A stretch of 32,397 nt of DNA, from assembly GCA_947624235.1 (NCBI GenBank), contig CANQJK010000015.1, positions 1 to 32,397 of the forward strand, given 5' to 3'. Below, piece by piece: positions 17,650 through 26,993 of the stretch. The stretch's first letter is position 1. Each line of letters starts with the position of its first letter. The notes beneath the pieces are model-generated. The model was not told the origin of the DNA, did not search any database, and was given only the letters and a program-made list of their open reading frames with translations. A program made the translations under genes and the position numbers. Source of the stretch: an uncultured Clostridia bacterium (lineage in GTDB: Bacteria > Bacillota > Clostridia > Christensenellales > CAG-314).

Positions 17650-18708
17650 ATGATAACGGCGAAATTTGGCGGAACAGCGGTAACGCCAAGCAATCTGATT
17701 TACATCAAGCGGATAGTGGGGCGAAATCACAATTTTGTGGTGGTGAGCGCGGTGGGCAAGGAGTACGCGCAGGACGACAAGACGACGGATTTGCTTTTGC
17801 GGTACTTCGACACGCGCGACTCCGCCCTTTGGGACAAGATCGCGCAAAAATACCGTCGATTGACGCAGGTAAACGGCGTGGATATCGACATCAACGGTCT
17901 GCTCGATGACGCACGCGCGCGCGTGGATGCGTTTGACAGAAGTTATTGCGCGTCCCTTGGCGAGGAACTTTCGGCACGCGTTGTGGCGCGGTTTCTCGAT
18001 GCGCGGTACATCGAGGCGGAGGACATTGTGCGCTTTAAGGACGGGCAATTGGACGCGGAGCAGACCTACCGAAACATTGCCGAGATAAACGGTGGCGAAC
18101 TTTGCGTTGTGGGAGGCTTTTACGGCGGTTGCAAAGGCGGACGGCAGACCTTTTCGCGTGGGGGAAGCGACGTGACGGGCGCAATTTTTGCACTGGCAAG
18201 CAATGCCTCGCTGTACGAAAACTGGACGGACGTGGACGGCGTATGCGTTGCCGATCCCTTCAAAGTGTTTGCAAGCAGGGTGGAGACGCTCAGTTATGCC
18301 GAAATGCGCCTTCTCGCTTTGGCTGGTGCAGAAGTGCTTCATCCCGACGCCGTTTCGCCCGTTGAGGAAGCTGGTATTCCCATAAAGATTGGCAATTTTT
18401 TCCGTCCCGAGGGGGAGGGGACGTTGGTTTCGCACTGTCCGTCGCGCAACAAATTGCTTTCCGTTGCGGAAAAGCGCGAAAACGAGCATTTTGTCACCAC
18501 GGTATTGCACGGATATCCCCGCTGGGAGATTTTGAGCAAGCTGTCTCGGTTTTTGAAAAGCGTCAGCCGTGTTGAAGATGTCGGTTTCGCATTGTGCGAA
18601 GTGTGCGACGTCGCCATCCTGCGCATAGAGTTGTCCGACGGCGTTTTGCGCATCGAGTCCCGACAGTCCCTTCTTCAAACGCTGTATCCAAGCCTTTTGC
18701 TTGACTAA
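17650..18708 (+). CDS. Aspartate kinase, short form
   Basis: This cytoplasmic enzyme phosphorylates aspartate, the first step to lysine, diaminopimelate, threonine and methionine. The 352-residue product starts AKFGGTAV, the kinase nucleotide loop (most have Ser where it has Ala). It carries GGFYGG, then SRGGSDVTGA (the substrate loop), DGVCVADP and AGAEVLHPDAV, all typical of the amino-acid kinase fold. The ATG at 17650 fits the motif position; GGAG lies 14 bases upstream. Most aspartokinases have 400-460 residues with two ACT domains. Here only about 90 residues follow the catalytic part, and they show no clear second ACT domain, so feedback control may differ or be reduced. The stop is 40 bases before the next start. 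Confidence 0.88.
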   Translation: MITAKFGGTAVTPSNLIYIKRIVGRNHNFVVVSAVGKEYAQDDKTTDLLLRYFDTRDSALWDKIAQKYRRLTQVNGVDIDINGLLDDARARVDAFDRSYCASLGEELSARVVARFLDARYIEAEDIVRFKDGQLDAEQTYRNIAEINGGELCVVGGFYGGCKGGRQTFSRGGSDVTGAIFALASNASLYENWTDVDGVCVADPFKVFASRVETLSYAEMRLLALAGAEVLHPDAVSPVEEAGIPIKIGNFFRPEGEGTLVSHCPSRNKLLSVAEKRENEHFVTTVLHGYPRWEILSKLSRFLKSVSRVEDVGFALCEVCDVAILRIELSDGVLRIESRQSLLQTLYPSLLLD

Positions 18709-18748
18709 TTTGCGCCAATCAACTACAATAGTACCTAAAGAGGTGCCA

Positions 18749-19918
18749 ATGAAAGTTGTTGTTATCGGGGGCGGAATGGCAGGTTTGACCTATGCCGTTG
18801 TCTCCTGCAAAAACGGATATGACGTCACGGTTGTGGAACGCAACGCGCGCGTGGGCAAAAAGATAGCCGTAACGGGCAACGGAAAGTGCAACATAGGCAA
18901 TGCCAATGTGGACAAAAGTTGCTACAACAGTAGCGAGATCGTCCAAAGGGTGCTTGCGGAGATATCCGTAGAGGAATACCGCGAATTTTTGCGTTCTTGC
19001 GGAATTTTTACCTACCAAGACGGCGAGGGGCGAATGTATCCCCTTTCGGACAGCGCGTCCAACGTGGTGGACTGCCTGCGCTTTCAGTTGGAAAAATACG
19101 GCGCAACGCTTATCCTCAACGCTCAGGCGACGGCTTTTGCCAAAGAGGGCAACGGCTACGTCGTAACGGTGGGGGAGCGCAAAATTTTCTGCGACAAAGC
19201 AGTGCTCGCTTGCGGAAGTCCAAGTCAGGCAACCGCGCCCGACTTGATACCCTTTGTGCCGAGCAATGCCCTCACGCCCGTTGTGCCCTCCCTTGTGCCC
19301 GTAAAGGTGCGCAACATGGACGGCGTGCTCAACGGATTGCGCGTCAAAGCCAACGTCTCGCTGTACAACGACGGCTTTTTGTTGGGACAGCAAAGCGGAG
19401 AAGTGCTTTTTCGCGATTACGGCTTGTCGGGCATTTGCATTTTGGACCTGTCCGCTATCATTGCACGAAGAGCGGTGGCGCGCAAAGAAGGCAACTACAT
19501 TTTTGCATTGGACGTGGTACCGCAGCTATCGGAATGGGAACTTGCGGAAACGTTGTACGGCAGAAGAGGTTGGCAAAAGGATAAGCTGTTCTACGGCATA
19601 TTGCACAATAAACTTGCCGAACACATCGTCAAGCGCACGGGCAACGCAAGCCCTGCCGACTACGCTCACACGGCAAAATTTCTCACTTTCCCCTTTGAAA
19701 AATTGTTGGATTGGTCTATGAGCCAGGTGACTGCGGGAGGAGTGTCCGCGCGGTATATGGACCAACGCACCTTCGAACTGTCCAACGGTATCGTGGCATT
19801 GGGCGAAGTGCTCAACGTGGACGGTTTGTGCGGTGGAAACAACCTGTATTTTGCCTCCGCCTCGGCGCTGTGCACCTTTACCAAGGAGCAACGCAAACGC
19901 GCCTACTCCCTTTCGTGA
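18749..19918 (+). CDS. HI0933/BaiN-like flavoprotein
   Basis: The 389-residue product begins with an FAD-binding Rossmann site, VVIGGGMAGLTYA (about 4-16), then GKKIAVTGNGKCNIGN (about 37-52), the hallmark of the HI0933-like NAD(P)/FAD-dependent oxidoreductases. Late segments include DYGLSGICILDLS, the WSMSQVTAGGVS block and GEVLNVDGLCGGNN, which close the FAD site. Substrates of this family are mostly unknown; BaiN acts on bile-acid intermediates, but that cannot be inferred here. The ATG at 18749 follows AGAGG by a standard distance and is preferred to an in-frame TTG at 18701 that would overlap the aspartokinase gene. Confidence 0.9.
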   Translation: MKVVVIGGGMAGLTYAVVSCKNGYDVTVVERNARVGKKIAVTGNGKCNIGNANVDKSCYNSSEIVQRVLAEISVEEYREFLRSCGIFTYQDGEGRMYPLSDSASNVVDCLRFQLEKYGATLILNAQATAFAKEGNGYVVTVGERKIFCDKAVLACGSPSQATAPDLIPFVPSNALTPVVPSLVPVKVRNMDGVLNGLRVKANVSLYNDGFLLGQQSGEVLFRDYGLSGICILDLSAIIARRAVARKEGNYIFALDVVPQLSEWELAETLYGRRGWQKDKLFYGILHNKLAEHIVKRTGNASPADYAHTAKFLTFPFEKLLDWSMSQVTAGGVSARYMDQRTFELSNGIVALGEVLNVDGLCGGNNLYFASASALCTFTKEQRKRAYSLS

Positions 19919-20198
19919 TAGTGCCGTATTGGGCAGATTTACCCCTGTTTTGCCTTGACATTCGCCGAAAATAGCGATTTGTAGAATACTATGTCTGTAA
20001 TAATATAGTAAAAAATAGCAAGAATGTGACATTATTGCAGAAAAATCAAGCGTTTCGCAAATATTGCAAATAGCGCAAATTTTGCCCTTCGGGCTTTCTG
20101 CTCCGACAAACAGCATTGCAACGGCTTTGTTCGGCGTGTGTTCACGCGACAAAAGCAGTGCGTGCAACAACATCCTAAACAACACATACAAGATAACT

Positions 20199-21767
20199 AT
20201 GTCCAATTACTACATCACAAAACCGATAAATATTCCATTGGGACAGGACGTCAACGACGTGCGCGAAAAGCTGTGTCGCAAGCTCGCCTTGAAGGACAAG
20301 GAGCTTGTGTCTTTTCGTCTGCACAGGCAAAGTTTGGACGCGCGGGACAAAAGCGACGTGCATTATGTTTGTTCCTACGTCGTCCAAGCAACGCGCGCGC
20401 CACGGCAAGCCGTTGTATATCAGCAACCCATTGACGTGTTGCAACAGGCAAAACCTCGCATGGATGCGCCAAGCTGTATCGTGGTGGGAGCAGGTCCCGC
20501 AGGGCTATTTTGCGCGTTGTATTTGGCAAAGAGCGGAGCAAAAGTCACCGTTGTCGAGCGCGGTTCGGATGTGCCCCTTCGTTCAAAAAAAGTGCAACGG
20601 TTTTTTCGCGGAGGAGATCTGGACGAGCGGTGCAACGTGCAATTCGGTTTGGGAGGCGCGGGCACCTTTTCCGACGGCAAATTGACGACGGGCATTTCTT
20701 CGCCCCTCACCTACACGGTGTTTTCGCAATTGGTAAGGAGCGGTGCGCCCGCAGACATATTGACGTCATCCCTTCCCCACGTCGGCACGGACAAATTAGT
20801 AGATGTCGTCGCCCGACTGCGGGACGAGATAGTTTCTTACGGCGGACGTTTTGTTTTTGACGCGTTGGTGACGGACTTTATCGTAAAAGAGGGCGTCGTT
20901 ACGGGCGTTGAGATAGACAGCTGTCAAAAACTTTTTGCCGACTGCGTTGTGCTTGCATGCGGACACAGTGCGCGCGATGTCTTTGCTCGGCTGTACGACT
21001 TGGGCGCAGACATCCTTTTCAAACCCTTTGCGGTGGGTTTGCGCATAGAGCACAGCCGTCAATTCGTGGACAGCGCGCAATACGGCAGTGTACTTTGCAC
21101 GCATCGCGATCTGCCCTCGGCAAGCTACAAACTTGTGCACAACGGCAAACAGCACAGTTGTTACACTTTTTGCATGTGCCCGGGCGGAGAGGTGGTTTGC
21201 GCCACGTCGGAAAAGGACGGAGTGGTGGTCAACGGCATGAGCAACTATCGCCGAGAGGGCGAGTACAGCAACAGCGCGCTCGTCGTCAACGTCACCGCGC
21301 AGGACGTCATTTCCTACGGGTTTGGCGACGATCCCTTTGCGGGAGTGCGTTTTCAACGGCATTTGGAGCGCAAGGCGTTCGAATTGGGCGGAGGAAACTA
21401 TGTCGCGCCCTGCCAAAACGTGACGGATTTTCGTTCGGGACGCAATAGCGAACGATTGGAATTTGTCCCCACCTATCAACGCGGAGCCAAGATCGCCGAT
21501 CTGCACGCCCTTTTGCCCAAACCCGTTTGCGACGCCCTGTGCGAGGCTCTCGACAGTTTTGATGGCAAAATAAAGGGCTTTGGCACAAGCGGTGTGCTTG
21601 TAGGCGTGGAAAGTCGCACTTCTTCACCCGTCAGGATAGTGCGCGACGAGGACATGCAAAGCAATTTGCGCCACCTTTACCCGACGGGCGAGGGCGCAGG
21701 CTATGCAGGCGGAATTGTCTCCTCGGCAGTGGACGGCTTGAAAGTGGCAATGAAGATACTGTCCTGA
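20199..21767 (+). CDS. FAD-dependent dehydrogenase, COG2509 type
   Basis: The 522-residue protein has an N-terminal RNA-binding-like domain (about 1-85, with FRLHRQSLDARDKSDVHYVC, the family's SxDAR motif). It is followed by an FAD site GAGPAG (97-102) with the acidic strand-end VVERG, GGLGGAGTFSDGKLTTG, and a C-terminal GEGAGYAGGIVSSAVDGLK. These are standard for the uncharacterised COG2509 flavoproteins, whose substrate is unknown. No ribosome site is obvious at 20199; it is the first in-frame ATG that fits the family N-terminus. The 280-base gap from the previous gene carries only short GC hairpins such as GCCCTTCGGGC (20084-20094). Two different flavoproteins lie in tandem, but they are not clearly one operon. 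Confidence 0.88.
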   Translation: MSNYYITKPINIPLGQDVNDVREKLCRKLALKDKELVSFRLHRQSLDARDKSDVHYVCSYVVQATRAPRQAVVYQQPIDVLQQAKPRMDAPSCIVVGAGPAGLFCALYLAKSGAKVTVVERGSDVPLRSKKVQRFFRGGDLDERCNVQFGLGGAGTFSDGKLTTGISSPLTYTVFSQLVRSGAPADILTSSLPHVGTDKLVDVVARLRDEIVSYGGRFVFDALVTDFIVKEGVVTGVEIDSCQKLFADCVVLACGHSARDVFARLYDLGADILFKPFAVGLRIEHSRQFVDSAQYGSVLCTHRDLPSASYKLVHNGKQHSCYTFCMCPGGEVVCATSEKDGVVVNGMSNYRREGEYSNSALVVNVTAQDVISYGFGDDPFAGVRFQRHLERKAFELGGGNYVAPCQNVTDFRSGRNSERLEFVPTYQRGAKIADLHALLPKPVCDALCEALDSFDGKIKGFGTSGVLVGVESRTSSPVRIVRDEDMQSNLRHLYPTGEGAGYAGGIVSSAVDGLKVAMKILS

Positions 21768-21852
21768 CCGCTCCGTTACAGTGGCGACTTGCCTGAACAT
21801 TCGCCTTTTGCAAACCGCCTTTGATCGTGTGGAAGTCCTGAAACAATGAACA

Positions 21853-21888
21853 AAAAACGACTTGAAACCTATCAAGCCGTTATTTTTT
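21853..21888. terminator. Terminator-like hairpin, family copy 4
   Basis: AACGACTTGA and TCAAGCCGTT pair (one mismatched or wobble position), with A run before and TATTTTTT after. It belongs to the same family as the hairpins at 8281, 8876 and 12618, and sits about 90 bases after the flavoprotein stop, a place expected for a terminator. Confidence 0.7.
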
Positions 21889-21959
21889 ATGTTTCTGTGA
21901 GAGTGTTGCAAGTATTACTGAAAACGAAATGTACAAATACACTTCAATATCAAAGTGAA

Positions 21960-22509
21960 ATTTGTTAGACCGATACAAGCGTAACGCTTTGCCTTGAAAC
22001 TGGTAAGTCAAAACAATGTAACGACCTTATTCTATCCAGAGCGAGTATGTCCCAATCAAAACAATCTGCAACAAGTACTTCGCCACGAAACCAGTATTCC
22101 AAAAATGTTCCGACCTTGTAATGGTGAGAGCGAGTGTATCCCCTGTAAAATAATCTGCAACGAGTGCAAACTTCGGGGTCCCCATCAAGTCCCAAAGACT
22201 TGGTGGGGAAAGGAGCAACCGCCAGACAGCAATACCGCCCGCACTGTTTGTGCGAGCGGTGATGTCAAAGGCGATTTGCGACGCCGTCAGGGACATTGTG
22301 ATGGCGGAGAGTGTTTTATTTCTTCACTAACACTAATTATACGTTTATAACCCCAGCTCATCGAATAGGGGTGGGTGGTCGGGGACCTTATGATAGAGAG
22401 AGCGAGTATGTCCCCAATCAAAACAATCTGCAACAAGTGCGTAGCACGCCGTGAAGCCGTTTTGATGGGGATATGCGAGCGTTATTTTTTGCGCGGAATA
22501 CCCGAGTTA
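21960..22509 (-). repeat. Dispersed repeat cluster 4 (modules C, B, A)
   Basis: Two module C units (about 21990-22076 and 22077-22173, period about 90 bases) are followed by one module B copy (about 22170-22300). Hairpin arms are 22180-22191/22197-22208 and 22235-22244/22250-22259. A partial repeat lies at 22360-22440 and a module A copy at about 22445-22509, which ends at the stop codon of the giant protein. The strand given is the one on which module A and B copies read like those near 16.5 kb. No gene is supported here. Confidence 0.82.
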
Positions 22510-25500
22510 TTATAACGCACTGAGTATATCCGTTATAAATTTGGATAGCTCTATGTCGCGCCAGTTGTTGTGGTGTGTTTCTTTTTCGTCGTCGCCCATA
22601 GAGGCGTGGTGTTGGTTAAAGTAATCTTTGGCAGTGAGCGTTCTTTGCGTTGCCTTTGCCAACATGAAACCTGCCAACGAGCAGTCGTTTCCGTCGCCCG
22701 AGTGACGGCAACAAAGTATTGCCAATTTGTATTCGTTTTCCTCTATTTCGGGTGTAGTTTCGCCCAGTTTTACCATATCGCTGTCCAACAAGTCTCCCAT
22801 GGTGAGGTTTGTCGCTATCTCCGTCATTCTTCTACCGTTCAGTTCGTCTATGCGCAAGTTGGATACCTTTTCGTTAAGTCCCTTTACGCGTGTACAGGAG
22901 GCGTCACCCTCTTGTCCGTGCACATGATCAGGCGCCACAGTCTCGTGTCTGCAATCGAACCAAATGTAGCCGTAGCAGGTAAAGACGTGGTCGTGCGTAT
23001 CACTGCAAATCAGTTGCGCGTCGTAGTAGAGGTCGTGTTTTTTGTCGTGGATGTAGTAGTTGCCCTTATCGTCTTTGTACACTTCGTCATGGCGGTTGTG
23101 TTCCTTGTTTGCGTCCTCAGCCACCTTTTCCCAGCCGTCGCCCCCGTGTCTTGTCGCTTCCTGACGTTTGTAGCCCATGGCGATACCCACATATATAGCG
23201 TCCAGTTCTTTGCCGAGTTTGCCTATCTTCACTGCGGATAGCTCTTTGAGCAAGCCGTTGGCTGTGTCGAGGTCCAGCACCTCGCCCAATGCCGTGTCGT
23301 TTACAGTATCTTTGATGTTTGTGCTGTTGAGTTCGTTTACATGCAGGCGCGAAAGGCGTCCGAGCAAACTGTTGGAAGGAATGTAGTAGTTGTCGCTGTC
23401 ACTGGGTTTCCACTCGCCCTCGTGAGAGTGTTCCGTGTTGCACGCTTCGTACCACTGTATGCCGAAGCAGGAAGGTTCGTGGGTGTGTGGCGTTTGACCG
23501 CACGTCCAGTTTCCGCTTTCGTCTTTCGAACAGCTGTCCAAACTGTGAGTGTGTTCCTCTTGTCCGCAAAGGTTTACCGCTTCAAACCAATTGTCGCCGT
23601 CCTGCATTGCATACACAATGCCCGTGCCTGTGTCGCGAGATTTTACTCCGTCCACGCTTGTGGGCGAGTAGCTTGCCATTTCGCTGTTTTCTATGGGTTT
23701 GCGCTTAAATTGCAAAAAGCTTCCCAAATACATTTCGTCCACGGCTTTGCCCAGATCGTGCAATTCCGTATCGGCAAGCGATGATAGTGCAACGGGCACG
23801 TTTTCGCCCATCACGTCGCGCAAAGTAAATGTTTGCACCGTCTTGTCCAGATTGCCCAGATCCTTCACCTTTTCGTTGGCGAGTTTAGCCATCATGCCCT
23901 CAACGGGAGCGCCCTCTTCCGTCGTCCAAAGGTACTTGCCCGAGCCTTCTTCCGTTTCTTCGCCCATGGTGTACCCAAGGAAGTCGCCGAGATACATTTC
24001 GTCGATCGCTTCGTTCAGTTCGCCTATTTGCGTGTCGGCAAGGCTGTTGAGCACGCTCGGAACGTCCTCGCCCAGCACGTCTTTTAGTGTGAAGGTCTTT
24101 ACCGTCGCGTCCAGATCGCCCAGTTCTTTCACCTTTTGATTGGCAAGTTTAGCCATCATGCCCTCAACGGGAGTGCCGTCCTCTTTTGTCCAGAGGTATG
24201 TTCCGTCAGGTTGCATTTCGCCCATGGTGTACCCGAGGAAGTCGCCGAGGTACACGTCGTTTATCGCCTGTTCGATACCGTTTATTTGCGTGTGCTGAAT
24301 GCTTTTCAGCATAGAGGGCACGTTTTCGCCCAGCACGTCGTAAAGGGTAAAGGTCTGCACCGTCTCATTGAGGTTGCCGAGGTTGTGCACCTTTTCGTTG
24401 CCAAGTTTCAGCATCATTCCGTCGGCGGGCACATAGTACGTTTCGCCGTTTAGCCACTCGTCCGCGTGGTCGTGAGCGTCGTCGCAAACTTTGTACCATT
24501 CAAAGAAGAAGCAGTCGCTACCGTGCGTGTGTTCTTCTTTACCGCAGACGTATTCGCCACCGTCGCCCGTGCAATCTTCCGTGTGAGTGTGTTCCTCAAC
24601 GACACATTTGAGCAATGCCTCGTACCACACGCCTTTGTCGTTTTTGATGTAAACTACGTCGCCGTCCTCTGCCGATACGTTTTTGTACATAACGTCCGTT
24701 GTGTCGCCCAAAGCGGTGTAGCCCTCGCTGTCCGTTTCGCGACGGGTGTATTCCAACAATTCGCCGAGATACAGCTCGTCAATTGCGGTGTCCAGTTCGC
24801 CTATCGTCACGTCCTTTAAGCTTTTGAGCATGGCGGGGATATCCTCGCCCAACACGTCGTACAGCGTCAACTCTTTTATCATTTGGTCGAGGTCGCTCAA
24901 ATCGGCGATCTTCTTGTTGGCAAGTTTGCCCATAAGACCTGTTGCCACCGTGTCGTCGTCCTTCCACACAAAGGCGTAACAACCCGAAAGGTTGTGTTCG
25001 TGATCCTCTTTGCAGGTTATCTCGCCCTTGTACCACACATTGCCGTCCTCCGACAGCGCAATGGTGCCGTCAGCCGACTTTACAAGGTACAGCGCAACTT
25101 CTTCGCCGTCGTGCGGTTCCGTTTTGTACAACTCCGTCACGTCGCCACTCGGCTTTTCTATTTCTTCTCTCGTGTAGCCCAACAGCTGTCCGAGATACAT
25201 GTTGTCTATTCCGCCGTTTATCAATTCGCCTATCGTCATGTCGGCGATGTTGTCGAAAATTCCGCTTATTTCCTGTCCTTGAAGCAGTTCGCGCAGGGGG
25301 ATATCCACCAATTTGTCAATGAGAACGGTGCTGTCTCCGCCCATAAGTTCGCCTACCGTGATGTCGGCAAGGGCGCTGTAAATACCGCTCGAATCTTCAT
25401 CGCTTTCCGTTTTCCACACAAAGCCGAAGCAGTCGGCGGTGTGAGTGTGATCTTCCTCTTGGTTTTTGCAGGTGAGTTTTGCCTCGTACCACACGTCGTC

Positions 25501-26982
25501 GGCGCGTTTTGCGTAGAACACTTCGTCGCCTTCGGTGCGTTGACCGACGTCTTGCAAACCGAATGCGGGAGTGTACTGCGAGCCGTCCGCTTCCACGCGA
25601 GTCAAACCGAGCAGTTGTCCCAGGTACAGATCTTCAAAAACGTCTCCGCTCATCAATTCGCCCACGGTGTAGTCCACGAAGTTTTGCAACAGACCGCTTA
25701 TTTCCACCGAGTCGCCTATGATGTCGCGTATGGGTATATTCATAAATTTGTTTACAAGCGCGTCTTGGTTACCGCTTGTCAACATTCCTATCGTAACGTC
25801 GGCAATAGCTCCGTAGATACCGTTTGATTGGTTGTCCTCTGCGTCGTACCACACAAAGCCGTAGCAGTCGATAGTGTGAGTGTGTTCCTCTTTGTCGCAG
25901 ATGTAGTTGCCTTCGCCGTCCTTGGGGCAGTCGCTGTTGTGGACGTGCTCTTCCTTTCTGCACACAAGCTGTGCTTGGTAAGCTTCATCCTCCTTGCCTA
26001 CAAGCGCCAAGCCGTTGGTTTCACTGTTTTGCCACAGCGTATAGTCGTCGTTGCTCAATTGCGTTGCAGAATATCCGTCGAGCGTTTCCGCCTTGCGGTG
26101 CAAGCTTACGATATCTCCCAAATATACGCCGTTGAGGATGTCGTCGGGGTTGATGTTGCCTTCGTCGTCTATCAAATCGGCAATGGCGTAATCTTTGATA
26201 AATGCGTTGAGATATTGACTGTTGTCGCCGAGAATATCCACAAGGGGAATGATGCCCAACGTCTCAAACGCTCCGCCCGTTTTGAATTGCAAAAAGATGT
26301 TGCCGTCCATTCCGCCGAGAATGGGACCGAGTTTTGATTGTCCCACAGCCCACAGCAGTGCGTTGTCTCCCGAAATCAACTCGTCGTCCTTGGTCCTTTC
26401 GAGAGGAAGCATGCCCATTGCCACCTCGGCAATGCGCACGTCGGCGAACACTTCGCTCAAACCGCCCTCTTCAAACAGCCTTGTGATGCTGTGCGCGGAA
26501 AGTTTTTCCAAAAGACTATCGGGGAAAAGCGCGTTTGTCGAGCCGTCCTCGTTGGTACCTCCGCCCAAAAACACGTTCAAAAGGGCGGGCACAACGCTCA
26601 CCTTTATCTGTTTGAGAGCGTCGTCGCGGTTTCCGCCTATCAATTCGAACACAGGCACATCCAACACCTCGTCGGGCACTTGTTTACCGCCGAACAGTTC
26701 GTTGGCGTTTATGTTGTACTTTGTACAAAATTCTCCGAGAGTGAAGTATTTGCCGTTTTCGTCCGTTATGCCCAACTTATCGTTGTACAGCGTGCCTACT
26801 TCTTTGTATATCTCCCACAGCGATTTGTCTCCCAAATCTCCGAGGAACTTTTGCAGATCGTAGGATATCTCATTGGGATGTACCACCGTTGCGAGAATAA
26901 CTATGCCTCCCGCGATGGAACCCAAAAAGAAAATAATGCCGAAGATCATTCCCAAAAAAAATGCTAAAACTCTTCTTCCCAT
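22510..26982 (-). CDS. Giant repetitive membrane-anchored Cys/His-rich protein
   Basis: The 1490-residue product starts MGRRVLAFFLGMIFGIIFF, one N-terminal membrane anchor without a lipobox; nothing at the C-terminus looks like LPXTG, so the anchor is probably the attachment and the rest lies outside. Its bulk alternates two element kinds. One is a helical-looking module with words like TIGELNEAIDEMYLGDFLGY and FTLKDVLGEDVPS, repeated about every 86-88 residues between about 700 and 1105. The other is a set of six Cys/His clusters, such as CGKEEHTHGSDC and CSDTHDHVFTC, at about 335-375, 504-522, 654-671, 790-843, 1137-1192 and 1324-1362. Several clusters are followed by a Trp-containing FVWY-type end. 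Cys/His pairs like these could bind metal. AGAGG precedes the ATG. It follows the phosphodiesterase gene by 11 bases, in the same operon. No function is assigned. Confidence 0.85.
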   Translation of the reverse strand: MGRRVLAFFLGMIFGIIFFLGSIAGGIVILATVVHPNEISYDLQKFLGDLGDKSLWEIYKEVGTLYNDKLGITDENGKYFTLGEFCTKYNINANELFGGKQVPDEVLDVPVFELIGGNRDDALKQIKVSVVPALLNVFLGGGTNEDGSTNALFPDSLLEKLSAHSITRLFEEGGLSEVFADVRIAEVAMGMLPLERTKDDELISGDNALLWAVGQSKLGPILGGMDGNIFLQFKTGGAFETLGIIPLVDILGDNSQYLNAFIKDYAIADLIDDEGNINPDDILNGVYLGDIVSLHRKAETLDGYSATQLSNDDYTLWQNSETNGLALVGKEDEAYQAQLVCRKEEHVHNSDCPKDGEGNYICDKEEHTHTIDCYGFVWYDAEDNQSNGIYGAIADVTIGMLTSGNQDALVNKFMNIPIRDIIGDSVEISGLLQNFVDYTVGELMSGDVFEDLYLGQLLGLTRVEADGSQYTPAFGLQDVGQRTEGDEVFYAKRADDVWYEAKLTCKNQEEDHTHTADCFGFVWKTESDEDSSGIYSALADITVGELMGGDSTVLIDKLVDIPLRELLQGQEISGIFDNIADMTIGELINGGIDNMYLGQLLGYTREEIEKPSGDVTELYKTEPHDGEEVALYLVKSADGTIALSEDGNVWYKGEITCKEDHEHNLSGCYAFVWKDDDTVATGLMGKLANKKIADLSDLDQMIKELTLYDVLGEDIPAMLKSLKDVTIGELDTAIDELYLGELLEYTRRETDSEGYTALGDTTDVMYKNVSAEDGDVVYIKNDKGVWYEALLKCVVEEHTHTEDCTGDGGEYVCGKEEHTHGSDCFFFEWYKVCDDAHDHADEWLNGETYYVPADGMMLKLGNEKVHNLGNLNETVQTFTLYDVLGENVPSMLKSIQHTQINGIEQAINDVYLGDFLGYTMGEMQPDGTYLWTKEDGTPVEGMMAKLANQKVKELGDLDATVKTFTLKDVLGEDVPSVLNSLADTQIGELNEAIDEMYLGDFLGYTMGEETEEGSGKYLWTTEEGAPVEGMMAKLANEKVKDLGNLDKTVQTFTLRDVMGENVPVALSSLADTELHDLGKAVDEMYLGSFLQFKRKPIENSEMASYSPTSVDGVKSRDTGTGIVYAMQDGDNWFEAVNLCGQEEHTHSLDSCSKDESGNWTCGQTPHTHEPSCFGIQWYEACNTEHSHEGEWKPSDSDNYYIPSNSLLGRLSRLHVNELNSTNIKDTVNDTALGEVLDLDTANGLLKELSAVKIGKLGKELDAIYVGIAMGYKRQEATRHGGDGWEKVAEDANKEHNRHDEVYKDDKGNYYIHDKKHDLYYDAQLICSDTHDHVFTCYGYIWFDCRHETVAPDHVHGQEGDASCTRVKGLNEKVSNLRIDELNGRRMTEIATNLTMGDLLDSDMVKLGETTPEIEENEYKLAILCCRHSGDGNDCSLAGFMLAKATQRTLTAKDYFNQHHASMGDDEKETHHNNWRDIELSKFITDILSAL
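23660..24870. repeat. Direct repeats of about 264 bases within the giant gene
   Basis: The 3-4 units encoding the 86-88 residue module are close to identical at DNA level in parts. The stretch beginning near 23883 recurs at 24147, 264 bases away, and a more diverged copy starts near 24405. This suggests recent duplication by slippage or unequal recombination, so the unit number may vary between strains. Confidence 0.8.
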
Positions 26983-26993
26983 AGTAACCTCTG

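Noticed and set aside
22027..22296. Open frame of 89 codons on the - strand in cluster 4, partly similar in translation to frames in clusters 2 and 3
   Set aside because: The similarity follows from DNA-level repeat identity. It breaks frame in the 8.5 kb copy, so a shared small protein is not supported.
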